Assembly: GCA_905183005.1 (NCBI GenBank)
Contig: CAJJDO010000020.1
Location: forward strand, 638,432-702,431
DNA length: 64,000 nt
From: Paramecium pentaurelia
Lineage: Eukaryota; Ciliophora; Oligohymenophorea; Peniculida; Parameciidae
Direction: 5' to 3'
Shown: positions 1 through 11,511 of the stretch, one piece after another
Layout: the number at the start of each line of letters is the position of its first letter
How positions within the stretch are numbered: position 1 is the first letter of the stretch
Notes under the pieces: model-generated
Told to the model about the DNA's origin: nothing
The model's database searches: none
Seen by the model: only the letters and a program-made list of their open reading frames with translations
Program-made: the position numbers and the translations under genes

Positions 1-1
1 A

Positions 2-91
2 TAAGTTGATGAGGCTGAGATCTAAGAAGCATACTCATTGGCTACATTTATATTAATAAAAAATTGGGTTGCTAAATTGAAGCATTAATGA
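2..91 (+). CDS. 3' end of an unidentified gene (partial)
   Basis: An open frame enters from the left edge and runs 29 codons to a TGA, reading TAA and TAG as Gln as elsewhere in the window. The visible tail is mixed acidic and hydrophobic (starts QVDEAEIQEAYSLATF) and carries no domain signature. It faces the minus-strand dynactin gene (convergent). The product cannot be named from this much sequence, and the frame itself is supported only by its composition. Confidence 0.4.
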
Positions 92-131
92 TTTATAATT
101 TAATACCTCTATTTAAATTTACTGTTATTAT

Positions 132-302
132 ATGAATGATAACAGCAAATCAAACAAAATTATAAAGATTCTTTATCAATAGTTAAGGTATAATTCTGAA
201 AGAGAGTAATATAAAGTTATAATAAAAAATCTTTGTTTAGAATTTATATTGAAATCTCTAATGATTATATAATTTGCATTTATTTTATAATTAATTGAAT
301 GA
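132..302 (+). CDS. possible 56-residue protein (doubtful)
   Basis: ATG to TGA, 57 codons, in the 444-bp gap between two convergent genes. The first half is polar (MNDNSKSNKIIKILYQQL) and the second half hydrophobic, so a small tail-anchored protein is possible. No family is recognised. In AT-rich DNA with a single stop codon, chance frames of this length are expected, so this is listed only because the gap is unusually long for this genome. The rest of the gap holds nothing recognisable. Confidence 0.2.
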
Positions 303-535
303 ATGAACTTTAAACCATAGTTATTTAATATATTCATCAATTATGATGATAAAACTAAGTGTGATTATTTTTTTTAATTATTATAAAAATTAAATACCAC
401 CAGATAAATCAATTAAGTAAGAAAAACAAATTCTAGTAAAGAAATACAAATTTTGAAATAAATTGAATAATTGAAATTAGTAAGAAAATATAATAAGAAT
501 TTTAATTTTTTAATTTAGAATTAATAATGATTATT

Positions 536-1728
536 TCATAATGTTCCAATATATACATTAACATTATAATTCAATTATTGTTAATCCATGGGCATTTTAA
601 TTTTAGCTGATACAGAAAATGCAAATTGAATTTTTGTGGCATCTTTAATAATTAAAATGGCTTCGAATTTTTAATATTGTTAAACATCGCTTTCTATATT
701 ATCATTATTGAATGTAAAAGTGGGTGAAGGAAGATTCTTAACTGTTAATAATTTATATTATTCCAAAATTTACTAATCAAGAGGAGATAGTGAATATTCC
801 ATTGCATTTTTAGTTTTATTAAACATTTAGATGACTACTGACAATTCTGTTTTTTCCTTATTCACATAAGATACTTTCCCTATTTACAAATAAGGAGCAT
901 GATCATAATGTAAGTTTTAAACACTATAAGCAAATTTTTTTGAATTTTTTTCTGGTTAAAGTGTAAAAATCAATTTTTAACACTTTCTGCATTTTCTATT
1001 CTTTCTACTTAATAATCCTAAAGGTATTGGTAATAAAGCTGGTGTTTATAATGAAGGATTATAATCCTGCAATTCAACTTATTTATTATTTAAGTCTAAG
1101 TTATATCTTTATAGAACAACTTTTAAGTTTTTTTCTTTAGTCATCTTATCTATCTCTGCATTACTATAATGAACTAAAGCCTCACTTTTAGTCCATGATT
1201 ATGATAATGATTTTAAGACATGTTTATTTTTTTATTGTTTTTTAATGAGGAAATTATTATTCTCAATACTTTTAATTCGATTATATTAATCTTAAAAATC
1301 CTTATACTCAGCTTCATATTCCTATTTATAAGCATTATTAATTTTGGCATAGACTTATTAAAAATTAGGATCAGTCACTCCAATTGATCGTGTTGTATAA
1401 AAACAATATGAACATGTGAATCCATAATTCTTTTCAGTGTCTATTTGTCTACGTAATACATTTTTGCAAATAGGACATTCAAAACAAGAACTACAACTAA
1501 CTGTCAGATTGGATGTTTCACTTGTAATTTGTACATCTCCACAATTTCTACAATAATAACAAAATATTTCATTTGATGTACAATATCTACACATACTGTT
1601 TTGGCATCTAAGATGAATAAATAATAATACGATAGACAACAATACATTTCTTCTTATAAAAACTCCCTTCCACATTCACATTGAATTAGAATTAAAGGTA
1701 ATTTGGCTATCTTTTTGAATTAAAACAT
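536..1728 (-). CDS. DCTN4: dynactin subunit 4 (p62)
   Basis: p62 sits at the pointed end of dynactin, the cofactor that links cytoplasmic dynein to cargo. The family hallmark is an N-terminal set of paired cysteines, and these are visible in order: CEC, CRYC, CYYCRNC, CSSCFECPIC and CSYC, followed by the family-like stretch RSIGVTDPNF. A later CRKC pair after LLSRKNRK matches the second cysteine pair of the family. One intron is placed at 1608-1645 (38 nt, TAG acceptor). Removing it joins the CEC segment to CRYC in frame and gives 384 residues, somewhat shorter than the animal protein. The start chosen is the first ATG of the exon carrying the first cysteine pair. Confidence 0.88.
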
Positions 1729-1762
1729 TTTTATGAAATATTTATTTATTTGTATATTAATA

Positions 1763-2887
1763 TCAAACCTAAATGTTTGAGAAATCTACGCTTTAAACAA
1801 GAGCTAAAGCTTATTCACTGACACCCAATTCTCTGGTGAATTCATTTTTAGTGTTGGTGTATATGTCTGTCTCCTCAGCATAAGTGTTATTTTCCAATTC
1901 TAATTCAGCAGTGTATTATTTTTAATCGGCAGCTCTTTAATCTCTAAATTCAACCATTGAATCAATTTTTTCTATTAAATTAAATATAAATATTTACCAT
2001 TTGTTGCAGTCAAATCAACTGTTGCTCTGTCTATTTATCTTCCAAATTCAGAGAATTCATCATCTAATTATTCAAGATAAGCTTCATGATCAATAACATC
2101 TTAAGCTTCTTAGGCTGTTAAATCATTGATTTAATCAACAACAGCATTTCTAAAATCATTAAGAGCATCAACAATAGATTTCAAAACATCTTGATTTGAA
2201 AAGTTTTAATTTGATGCTAAACTAATGAGTGCCTTGATCATTGGTGCCATTCTAGATCTTGATCTCAATTTATTTTCAATGTTTTTCAATGTATTTTAGA
2301 ATCTCTTAATTTAGAGTAATGATGGATTGGTCAAAGAAGCTAAAAGAGCAAGAGCATCATCAACTGAAGCAGTAGCATCATTTAATTCAGCAACTTAAGC
2401 TTCAAAGGCTTCATGCTCTTATTCTCTAACAAGAACAGCTTCATCATAGTTCTTTCTATTCTCTTCTTAATATCCAATAACGGTATCTATTTTGCTTTAG
2501 ATTTGGTTTCTTCTTGGATAAAGTAAGTTGTCAAGAGTGTCTTGTGTGTTGTTGACGTCTAAGAAATTAATTTTGCTATATACCTATTACAGCATCTTGA
2601 ATGTCTTGTTCAAGACTAACAACTAAAGCATTATGCTCGTTTGTTCTAACTTGGAAATCGAATTCAAGTGTTTCTAATTCTTCCTCTAAGTCATTGATGA
2701 GTTCTTCGATAGCATCAATCAATTCTTAAACTGGACCACCTGCCATTGAGTGTAACTCAACCAAATGAAGTAATGCACTTCCATATGTACTCTTTGCTAA
2801 TTCAGCTTGAATTTTAGCCATGTTTCTTTCTTAAACTCTAGCTGTAAAGGCTACAGCAATAAGGGCAATCAGTATTATGGATTTCAT
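1763..2887 (-). CDS. trichocyst matrix protein (TMP family)
   Basis: TMPs are secretory proteins that are processed and packed as the crystalline core of trichocysts, the exocytotic organelles of Paramecium. The sequence has a clear N-terminal signal peptide (MKSIILIALIAVAFTA), then long Ala/Glu/Leu-rich helical segments with acidic runs such as NDLEEELETLEFDFQ, typical of this coiled-coil family. Introns at 1972-1997 (26 nt) and 2559-2583 (25 nt) leave 357 residues in frame. Paramecium carries many TMP genes; which subfamily this one belongs to cannot be decided here. It lies head-to-tail with the dynactin gene, 34 bp apart. This gene is the best single pointer to the source organism. Confidence 0.85.
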
Positions 2888-2940
2888 GAATTAATATTAA
2901 TTAAATAAAAACGACTTTGCCTAATTATCAATATCATAAA

Positions 2941-4797
2941 TCAATCACTAAATAATTCTGGTGTTTCTGGTGCTAAACAATCAGAATTCCAACATGTATT
3001 AACTCGTTTTTTATCATTTTCAACCTTTCTACTTCTCACTTCTTCATTAAAAAAGTTTTGTTTGCTTACTTCTTACTGCAACTGTCTCTACTGTCTAAAT
3101 TCATTTTCTCGCTTCACTCTCATTAATAAAACAAAATTACCTTATATTTATGATTTATTCCTTCTTTTATAGTTCTTGTAGTCATTGATGGTCGTCTCAA
3201 GATATTATTTGTAATGATATCTTTTGAATTTTACTATGGTTTGCTGAATTGATTTAATGATTCATTTGATTTATATTAAATTAATGATTAAGTTCTTACT
3301 ATTGTTTTTGAAGTTTATTAAGTCTAAGGAATTATTTAAGATATTTATTATGAAATTTATTAAGATATTTGTTAAGACATTTATTATGAATCTTTTAAAG
3401 AATCTTTCTTAGATATTTCATCATCTTTGAATTTCTTAAATTGTCTTCTTTTTTCAGCTGATACCTTTTAAGTTTATTTCTATTCATCAAGAAAAGCATT
3501 GCATTATTACATATTTTTCCCTTTAAAAAATTTATTTAGATAAGTTATGAATTAGTTATTCTTACTTTTGCAATTTGATATTATACAATAAAAGAAACTA
3601 TCAGGTTTCATTTGATAATCTTATTATTAAGTTTAAAGCAACAAGAATATTTTAATAAGATCACCTCCATACTTCTATTTATAATCTAAATTTTAGATTT
3701 CGAAATATTTTTTGCACTCAAATTACACTAAAATACATTAGAATCTTAAAAATGTTTATAACAAATACAAGTCAATCTAAACATCTATATTATAAATACT
3801 TGGTTTAAGTTTGCAAATACCCAAGCTTAAAAATAGATAATTTCATTTTTTCTTTGATGACATGATTGAATATCTTTAAATTCAATTATGTAGTCATCTG
3901 AAATTATTTTAGAATATAACATAAACCCTTCTTATGTTTTTAATTTTGTTGCCAAAGCCATTGCCAAATTTTTTAGTTCACAAAAATACTCTATTATTTA
4001 TTTTATTCTCTCATGCCTAACTTAAAATATACAATCTACTTATCATGGTTATTTGCTCTTTCTGCCAATTAATCAAGTTGAATATGAAGATAATTAGGAA
4101 AGGTTTCTAAGAGATAATTTTTATTGTTAATACTCATTATTTAAAATAATAATCTCAGAAATTCACTACAGTTTATAAATTGTAGCTCCTTTATAATTTC
4201 AGCCATAACCTTATTCATAACTAATGAAACAAAAAAGGTTCCAATCATATCGTCATGAAGAGTATAAAAGGCTTAGTTTAAATATTCAAAGTTAAACATA
4301 CCCTTAAAATCAATTAAATCCTAATTCTTTATCTAAAATATTAGCAACTTATAATTTATACAATTTATTTAAAAGGAACTTAGATAATTAATCTTATTTT
4401 ATATTTTATTTTAATATTAAATACACTAATTAGAAGTCCTTATTATGACAGTAATGCTTGATAATAGAATGATCCCTTACAAAATTTATGAAAAAACTAT
4501 TAATAATTTATTTATTTTAGACAATAAATACTTTAGTCAAGATAAATTTATTAACTTGAACATAAGCTATTTTAATATCTTTCTTTAGATTTATAATTTA
4601 CTATTGATACTCTTTTGAATTAAAATAGGTTTCAATGATCCTAAATAGTAAATTTAATCAGCAATTCAAAATAGCACTAAATTTTAACTAAAAATATAGT
4701 TTCTATTTATAGTAATTGCATCTTAATCTTTCATTCTTGGATAAATTTATTATTGAAATTCAAAATCAATAAATGTATAATTATATATCAACCTCAT
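2941..4797 (-). CDS. unknown protein, probably helical repeat plus disordered tail
   Basis: No family is recognised. The N-terminal two thirds is rich in Leu, Ile, Phe and Lys with regular helical spacing, suggestive of a HEAT-like solenoid. The C-terminal third is Ser/Gln-rich with a SQQI-type repeat, ending in TCWNSDCLAPETPELFSD and TGA. Frames are stitched by introns at 3777-3799 (23 nt, TAG), 4017-4039 (23 nt, TAG), probably about 28 nt near 4330-4360, and a 29-nt AAG-type intron near 3110-3138. The first exon junction, near 4640-4700, is not resolved, so the start is provisional. Length would be about 570 residues. The gene is convergent with nothing and starts 148 bp from the L9 gene stop. 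Confidence 0.55.
3330..3389 (-). repeat. five 12-bp tandem units coding for SQQI-type repeats
   Basis: Five consecutive 12-bp units (for example aatttattaaga and tatttattatga on the plus strand) lie inside the unknown gene at 2941-4797. On the coding strand they give a degenerate four-residue SQQI repeat. Unit length is a multiple of three, so gains or losses keep the frame. Confidence 0.75.
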
Positions 4798-4944
4798 TCT
4801 AAACCAAAAAAATAAATATCAAAGGATATATGATCTTTTTTCATCAATTTTGTATTTTACTTTAGTTTACAATTATATAATGTTAGTTTAGTAATAAATT
4901 ATAATAATTTATAGATCTCATTTATTTATATTATAATAATTTTT

Positions 4945-5649
4945 TCATTTTTAGGTTTCCTTTTCTTTTTCTTTTTCTTTTCCTTATTTTACAACTTTTT
5001 AATCCTACTTTTCTTTATTTTCATCTTTATTTTATTCATCCTTTGTGGCCACTTCATCAATCAACTTTTAGACTTTCATAATAGGCTTTTTGGTCACTAC
5101 TGTAATTTGAAATGTTGTATAATCTTATAATTCTGGACTGTAGAAGTTTTCAATTTATAATGTAAATTATCCATATGTAGTAATTTTGTTAAACATAGAC
5201 AACAAATGATTTTTGGTAACCTATAGTAAATATGCATAAATTATACTTGTAATTTGAATCTTTATTAAACTTCCTCAATAATTAATTTGTCATCTATAGG
5301 ATCTTTAAGAAGGTTTGGATTTGAAAATTTAGGAGGTCTAACAAATTCTAAATGGATTCCTGCAATTTTTTGTTAAAACAACTTAATATCCTTTCTTCTT
5401 TAAATTTTATTTTCTAACTTCTCTTCATCAAGATTGGGTAATAATCTATAATTGAAATTTCAACTCTTAGTACCTTCTTCTATATCCTGGCAGATTCTAA
5501 TATGCTAAGGCCATTGGAAAGAGATTTTTCTCAAAAAATCCAGGTTTTACAATGCGTACTTCTCCTTGAAATCCTTGTACACAATCTTTTAAAAAAAATA
5601 TTTCCATTCTCTATTTTGAGAAGAAGTATTGTTGTAAACCTCTTTTCAT
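4945..5649 (-). CDS. MRPL9: mitochondrial large-subunit ribosomal protein bL9m
   Basis: After a short basic leader likely to be a mitochondrial targeting peptide (MKRGLQQYFFSKQR), the protein shows the bacterial L9 N-terminal fold signature: MEIFFLKDCVQGFQGE, then VRIVKPGFFEKNLFP and MALAY, equivalent to the 'VILLEDV..LGKKGDVV.VK.GYARN.L.P.GLA' pattern of L9. The C-terminal part ends in a Lys/Glu-rich tail not usual in bacterial L9. Introns at 5221-5246 (26 nt) and 5446-5473 (28 nt) leave 216 residues in frame. It is divergent from the desaturase gene with only 45 bp between the two start codons, so the promoters must be very short or shared. Confidence 0.85.
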
Positions 5650-5694
5650 TAAATTTAATTACAGTATATTATTTATTGGATTTTAATTTAAATT

Positions 5695-7236
5695 ATGGAA
5701 GGTATCATAACATAATTTGGCATTTTATTTCTTCTAATGGCTCTCTTCATTTTTGAAGGTCTATTTAAATTAGTGCCATTATATGCTATAATAGCTGAAG
5801 TCTATTCATTATATTTGGATAGCTAAAAGAAAGTACCATAATAAAAAGAGTTGGCTAAAAATTAAAAATTAACTTGGTAAGAATTGAAAAAGCATGATAA
5901 TTAATCTTCAGCTTATGTAGCAATTAAAGGAAAAGTATATGATGTTACATCATTTTTGAACAGCCATCCTGGAGGTAGAGAATTTTTATTGTTGAATTGT
6001 GGAAGAGATGCATCTCTTGCATTTCAATCATATCATCCTTTTTCTGAAAAACCTGAGAAATTACTCGAGAAATATTTGATTGGAGATCTAATAACCACAG
6101 AGTGGCCAACTTTCAAACCTGACTCTGGATTTTATAAGGAATGTGCAGATAGAGTTAAGAAATATTTTTAATCCAAAGGAATAAATCCTAAAACTCCAAT
6201 TCCAGGACTTATCAGAGCAATACCTTTGTGGACATGTTTCTTTTATACATTTTATTTAACATTTATAGATGATTCATTTTGCTTAACCAAAAGAATTTTA
6301 ATAGGCACTATTTTTGGTATTTTATAAGCATTAAATACTTTACATTTAATGCATGATGCATCACATGGAGCAGTAGGTAATAATGAAAAATGGTGGTGGT
6401 TCTTTGGTAGACTTACATTAGATTATATTTCTGGATCATCCATGTTGGCTTGGTAAAATTAACATGTAATTGGACATCATTAATATACAAATATTATGGG
6501 ATCAGATCCAGATATACCATAATTGAAAGAAGGAGATGTTAGAAGACTTGTCAAAGAATAAATTTGGTGTGCTATGTATAAATATTAACATTTGTATATG
6601 CCTATTCTATATGGATTATTATCACTTAGATCTAGATATTATGATGTTTTTGAAATATTTTTAAAAGAAACTGATGGTCCTGTTAAAGTTAATCCAATAT
6701 CTATATAAGATAAATTAAGATAAGCTAGCAGTAAATTATTATGGCTATTTTGGAGATATTATTTACCTGTTTAAGTTTTTGGTATGAGTTAATCCTAATT
6801 TTGGTTCCTTTTTATTTATGTTGAATTTATAACTGGATATTGGTTAGCTATTAATTTCTAAGTTTCTCATGTATCAGATGAAGCTGAATTCTTTTATAAT
6901 AATATGGATAAAGTAGCTAAGAATGGTACTAATGAATAATGGCCAATTGAATGGGCAGTTTTATAAATTAAGAGTTCTGTAGATTATAGTCATGGTAATT
7001 GGCTAATGACATATTTATGTGGAGCTTTAAATTATTAAGTCATTCATCATCTATTCCCTGGAGTGAGTTAATATTTATATCCAGAAATAGCTCCTATTGT
7101 TTTGGAAGTTTGTAAGAAATATAATCTTAAATATAATCTTCTTCCTGGATTCAAGGAAGCATGGAATGGTCATTTTAATCATTTAAAAAATATGGGTAAA
7201 CAAAATAAATTTGTTGGTTTTGCTAAAATGGAATGA
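5695..7236 (+). CDS. cytochrome b5-fused front-end fatty acid or sphingolipid desaturase
   Basis: Membrane di-iron desaturase with a fused cytochrome b5 electron donor, acting at the ER on fatty acyl chains. Seen in order: an N-terminal hydrophobic segment (residues about 2-40), the b5 heme motif HPGG near residue 91, then the three histidine boxes HDASH (about 220), HVIGHH (about 257) and QVIHH (about 448). Gln replacing His in the third box is the mark of front-end desaturases (delta-5, -6, -8) and related sphingolipid enzymes. There are no introns, and 513 residues fits the family. The hydrophobic segment before the b5 domain is not usual and may be an extra anchor. Regiospecificity cannot be read from sequence. 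Confidence 0.9.
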
Positions 7237-7373
7237 AGTGAATAGGATTTAAAAAATAACAAAATTATTATATCATTTACAATAATAATATTATCAAATA
7301 AAAATATTTATAATAATTAATGCATGCCTATATATTATTAAATATTTTAAATAAACTTATATTTAACAATTAA

Positions 7374-8839
7374 TCATTAAATCAAATTTTCTTTTTCATC
7401 TCTAACTTTTGATGTTTTAATTTACCATAAAGCATCAATTTCTTTATCATCCAAGTTTTTGGTTTCTTTTACAAACATTATGAAATAAATTGTTGCCACT
7501 CCCATCATAATTCCAAAGTAATAAAATGTATAACACATTCCAAAAGAATCTCTAATGACAGGAAATAAAAAGGTTATAGTAATATTGAATGACCATTAAA
7601 AGATTAGAGCCACAGTTAAGTAAATTCCAGAAAGAATTTCAGGTGTATAAAGAGGAATAATTGCTCCAAAAGTATTAAAGAAAACCCCAAAATATAAATA
7701 AATAGCTATTACTATATAGACAACTACAATAGATTTTAATGTTGTATCATTATACTCTTAATTATCATTAATAGAAGAACTAAGTCCAGTACTGATTAAA
7801 ACAGCACATAGAATTCCTGTTCCAATAATTAAAGGCATTCTTCTTCCAAATTTTTAAGTTAATTAAGCTCCTGTTGAATAGAAGATGAATTTAATAATAC
7901 TCATCCCTATTGTCAATATTTATGCCACTTTGATTGTAGTAACTTATTAAAATATTTTAGTGGAATACGATATAATTGGAGTAATACCTGAATTAGAATA
8001 AAATATGTTAATCATAATTCCTAAAAATACTCTTGCTCCTGGTAATGTTTTTTCAACATTTCTTTTGTTTACTAAATTTTCAATATCTTATTTTAATTTT
8101 GATACATCCTCATCTTGATATATATGTTCCAAAAATTCTTCTGCTGCCTAAACTAATTTAAATATTAGCTAATACCATTTCCTTTCTAAATTGAAAATAT
8201 TGGAGACTCATAAGGAAAATAAAACTTTAACAAAAGACTTCTGGTAATACATATAATAATAGGAGGCAAAAGATAAAATCTCCAATAACTCATATCAACA
8301 GAAGTCTACCCTTTAACATCTTTAAAACCTAAAGCACAAAATGATTATACAATTGTTCCAAGAGACAATCTACATATATTTAATATATACAATACTAGAT
8401 TTTACCCTCCTAACACTCCATATATTTGTGTAGGAATTATTTCTTTCAAAAACATTGGAGTAACTAGGGTTGTCAATCCACTACCAATTCCAGCAATCAT
8501 TCGAAAAAATATAAAGGTTTAATAGTTTTGTATATTTAATCCTGCAGTCCCAATAATTAAAAGGGCATCAATCAAATATAACATTAATCTTCTTGAAGTA
8601 GATTTTACTATTAAAATTCCAATTATGCATCCAACCAATCCACCAAAATTAAATGAAGTCATCATAGCTCCTTCCTTAAAAGAAGACTCTATATTGATCC
8701 ATATTCTTATATGATCTAACGGACCATTGATTAAATAAGAATTATAAGCAAAACTAAATGTTGCTAATGCAACACTATATGTCATAAGTAAACATTGTTA
8801 AAATGATTTATATGACATTATAATATTAATTATATTCAT
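7374..8839 (-). CDS. major facilitator superfamily transporter, sugar-type
   Basis: Polytopic membrane protein of 480 residues with the pattern of the sugar porter branch of the MFS. The N-terminal half has a glycine-rich helix (FNFGGLVGCIIGILIV) followed by a basic loop (KSTSRR), and there is a PYESPIF segment equivalent to the PESP motif after helix 6, then a charged central loop and a second set of helices. One 23-nt intron (8153-8175) lies just after PYESPIF. Two in-frame Met codons 21 nt apart could start the protein; the upstream one is used. The C-terminal tail is charged and cytosolic (SKVRDEKENLI). The substrate is unknown. Confidence 0.75.
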
Positions 8840-9358
8840 TTTACTCTTCTACTTTAATATATGACAAAGTAACTCTATATTACTTAGATAAATCCTAAAC
8901 TGTAATAAATCCACAAAAATTGAATGGATCTATTTTATACCATTAATTTTATAGCACTCCTTCTAAAAATTGAATAGAATTAATATCATCAATACATTGC
9001 TAATCATGAAATATATATCTATTAAAAATACGTTAAGCTATATGTTACTTTATTAAATGTAATACTTTTTTTACTTTGAAGTGTCAATTAGACTAAGAGA
9101 GAAGAAATATAAATATACACATTTTTATTGAATCCAAAATTATTATTCTTTTTTTAATTGCCAAATAGAAAAGATTAAAATTAATCTGAAATAATAATTT
9201 TATTTTAGAATTAGGAAATAGATTTATAATAGGAAAGTATTAGTAAATAAGAATAAGAGAGTATATTCTATATGTATATAAGAGGATTATTAATTTTTTA
9301 TATTTTGAATTAATCTAATATCTGTAAAAAAGAGTTACTTATATATAATTATTAAATT
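8840..9358. promoter_or_regulatory. divergent intergenic region, no gene seen
   Basis: 519 bp between the start codons of the transporter (minus) and the DHHC gene (plus). It must hold both promoters. Neither strand gives a convincing coding frame, and I see no tRNA-like or repeated structure, only AT-rich DNA. Confidence 0.5.
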
Positions 9359-10490
9359 ATGAAAGTTAGAAGTGGTTGTTCCTAATATCCAAGTCTCCTA
9401 CAAATATTCGTAATAGTCTTTTACGTCTTTAATGTTGTCATGACTTATATTCATATTATAATTCTCGAAGAACATGTAATTTTATTATCTATTTAGACTG
9501 CACATTACATAATATTCTCTTTTTTGACTTTAATTTCTAGTTACTTTAGCATAAAAACTACAATTTGTGATCCCACAGATACTTATGTGATTTAATAATA
9601 AAAAAATAGAGGGTATTTTAATTTTTGAAGCATTAGAGCCCCTTTTGATTATGAAGAACATTAACTCAGTTAATTTTGTGAACTTTGTATTGCATATGTA
9701 AAGGAGACAACAAAACATTGTAAATAATGTAACAGGTAATTAACAACTACTATTAGGTGTTGCGAAGACTTTGACCATCATTGTAGATGGATCAACAATT
9801 GTGTAGGAGGAAGAAATTATAAATAATTTATAGGAATGATTGTATTTACATTCATCATTCTAATATATTCATTAATAGTGAATGGAAGAGTTATTAATTA
9901 ATACAATAAATAGGAACTAGAAACTTTAACTGTAAATTTTCACTTTATGTAAGATCTACTCAAAATATAAAAAGTCACTATTCATAATAACCATAATGTT
10001 GTTAGTTCTTGAAATAATAGCTTCATTACTTCTCTTATAATTAATAATTTTTCATGCATATCTTTGTAAAAAAGGAATTTCAACTTATGAATATATAATC
10101 TAAAAGAGAATTAAATAAGTTTAACCTTCTAATTGTTCAGAATTCAATATTATTAATAATCAAGAGAGCAAAATGGATATTATTAAAAATAATCGAGAGT
10201 AAGAAGATCAATCCATAATCTTTAGAAAAGAAAAAGAAAAGTAGGCAAGTTAAATATATACTAATTCAGAAATGATTAAGAAAGATGAATCACTTTGTTC
10301 ATCTAAGAAAAATAGTTAATCTATATTATAGAAACGAAAACTCACATAAGGTGACAGTGATGATTCTTAAAAAGAAGGTGTTATCAATTTCTTTTCATAA
10401 AGAATTTAATCTAATGTAGATATTCGATTATAAAATCGTTAATTGAATACAATTGATATGAAAACACCAGAAATAACATAATTTTAATGA
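9359..10490 (+). CDS. DHHC palmitoyltransferase
   Basis: Protein S-acyltransferase that adds palmitate to cysteines of membrane proteins. Two N-terminal membrane segments are followed by the cysteine-rich domain: FCELC, KHCKQCNRCCEDFDHHC, then RWINNCVGGRNYKQF, which gives the C-x2-C, HC-x2-C-x2-C-x4-DHHC spacing with the catalytic Cys in DHHC. Arg replaces the usual Pro after DHHC. Two more membrane segments and a long Ser/Lys-rich cytosolic tail follow. Introns: 9613-9636 (24 nt) and 9736-9756 (21 nt) are secure because they rebuild the zinc-binding domain. A third of 22 nt with an AAG acceptor, beginning near 9930, is inferred from the frame change. The result is 354 residues. Confidence 0.92.
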
Positions 10491-10537
10491 ATTACTTAAG
10501 TATAAATAATTAACAAAATTATTTTGGAAATAATTGA

Positions 10538-11257
10538 TCAAAATCTTTTTTCTATTAATGCTTGTTATCGCCAACTTTCACTGAATTCATTCATCTAAGC
10601 CATAAATTCATCCTAATAACCTTTAAGAACTTTATTTTTAATAGGCTTTAGATTGAGAGATAGACCTTTTTTATAAATAGGTAAATTTAATGTTGAAGGA
10701 TCCACTATAAATAAATTAATAAATTATTTACCAAAAGGAAAAGAATCTTCTTCAGAGCTATATTTAATTTATTCTTCATATAATGCTTCATTTAAATCAT
10801 GTTTAATTTTACAAGTCTCCACATTATCCTAATATTAAATTTATTTTTATAATCCAATAATTTTTTATTAATCTTTTTTTTTTAATCTTAAAGTATTTAA
10901 AATATGTTAAAAGTCTTCACTTCTTGTTCTATGTTATAATTGAATTGGACATTTTTATTTTTGTAATTCTTAATTTTTAGTTTCTAACTCTTAAATCAGA
11001 TTTAAAACATGCTGAGATAAAATATCAATATCAGATTGAATTTTGTTTGCCAACAGTAAAAAACTTTTTTTTAATTCAGAAAAGAGAACTATTTTTAAGG
11101 GTTGTTCTCGTTGTTCCATTCGATCAAGAATTTGAAGAAATGAAGAGAAAGTGAATTCGTTGTAATTGGCACATTCATTTGCTAAGCTAGACTCAAGTAC
11201 TTTACTTTGATGAGTAATACTCTTACATATTTTTCAAATCTTAAAAACTTGAAGCAT
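10538..11257 (-). CDS. unknown coiled-coil protein
   Basis: Predicted 221 residues, mostly polar and helical with heptad-like Leu/Ile spacing in the middle (LNLIQELETKNQELQKQ). It ends in a conserved-looking patch MNEFSESWRQQALIEKRF before TGA. Introns at 10705-10731 (27 nt, TAG) and 11222-11248 (27 nt, AAG). The second one is needed to connect the first ATG (MLQ) with the long frame; without it an in-frame TGA blocks the 5' end. Function unknown. It is convergent with the DHHC gene (47 bp) and divergent from the cyclophilin-SYF2 gene. Confidence 0.6.
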
Positions 11258-11511
11258 CTTCACATGTATTATATTAACGAATTCTTTTGGCTATTTTTTC
11301 TTTGATAGTTGAGACTACACTATTTTGATTAGGTGAATTTAACCCTTAACACACAGAACTCACTAATCGCTAGTGTAATTAAGAGTAATGATAGTTATTG
11401 GTTTTAGTAATTGATAGATTAGGACTAGAACGATGCAAGTTCTTCTACGATTATCTCTGTATTTTACTAATAATCTAATCCAAATGAGATGTCTTATTCA
11501 TTAATTTAATT

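Noticed and set aside
1358..1675. Standalone 105-residue frame starting MWKGVFIRRNVLLSIV
   Set aside because: The hydrophobic start is an intron read as protein. With the 38-nt intron removed the region is part of the dynactin p62 gene.
2941..4797. PP4 regulatory subunit 3 (SMEK) identity for the unknown helical gene
   Set aside because: General helical-repeat character fits, but none of the SMEK signature segments was found.
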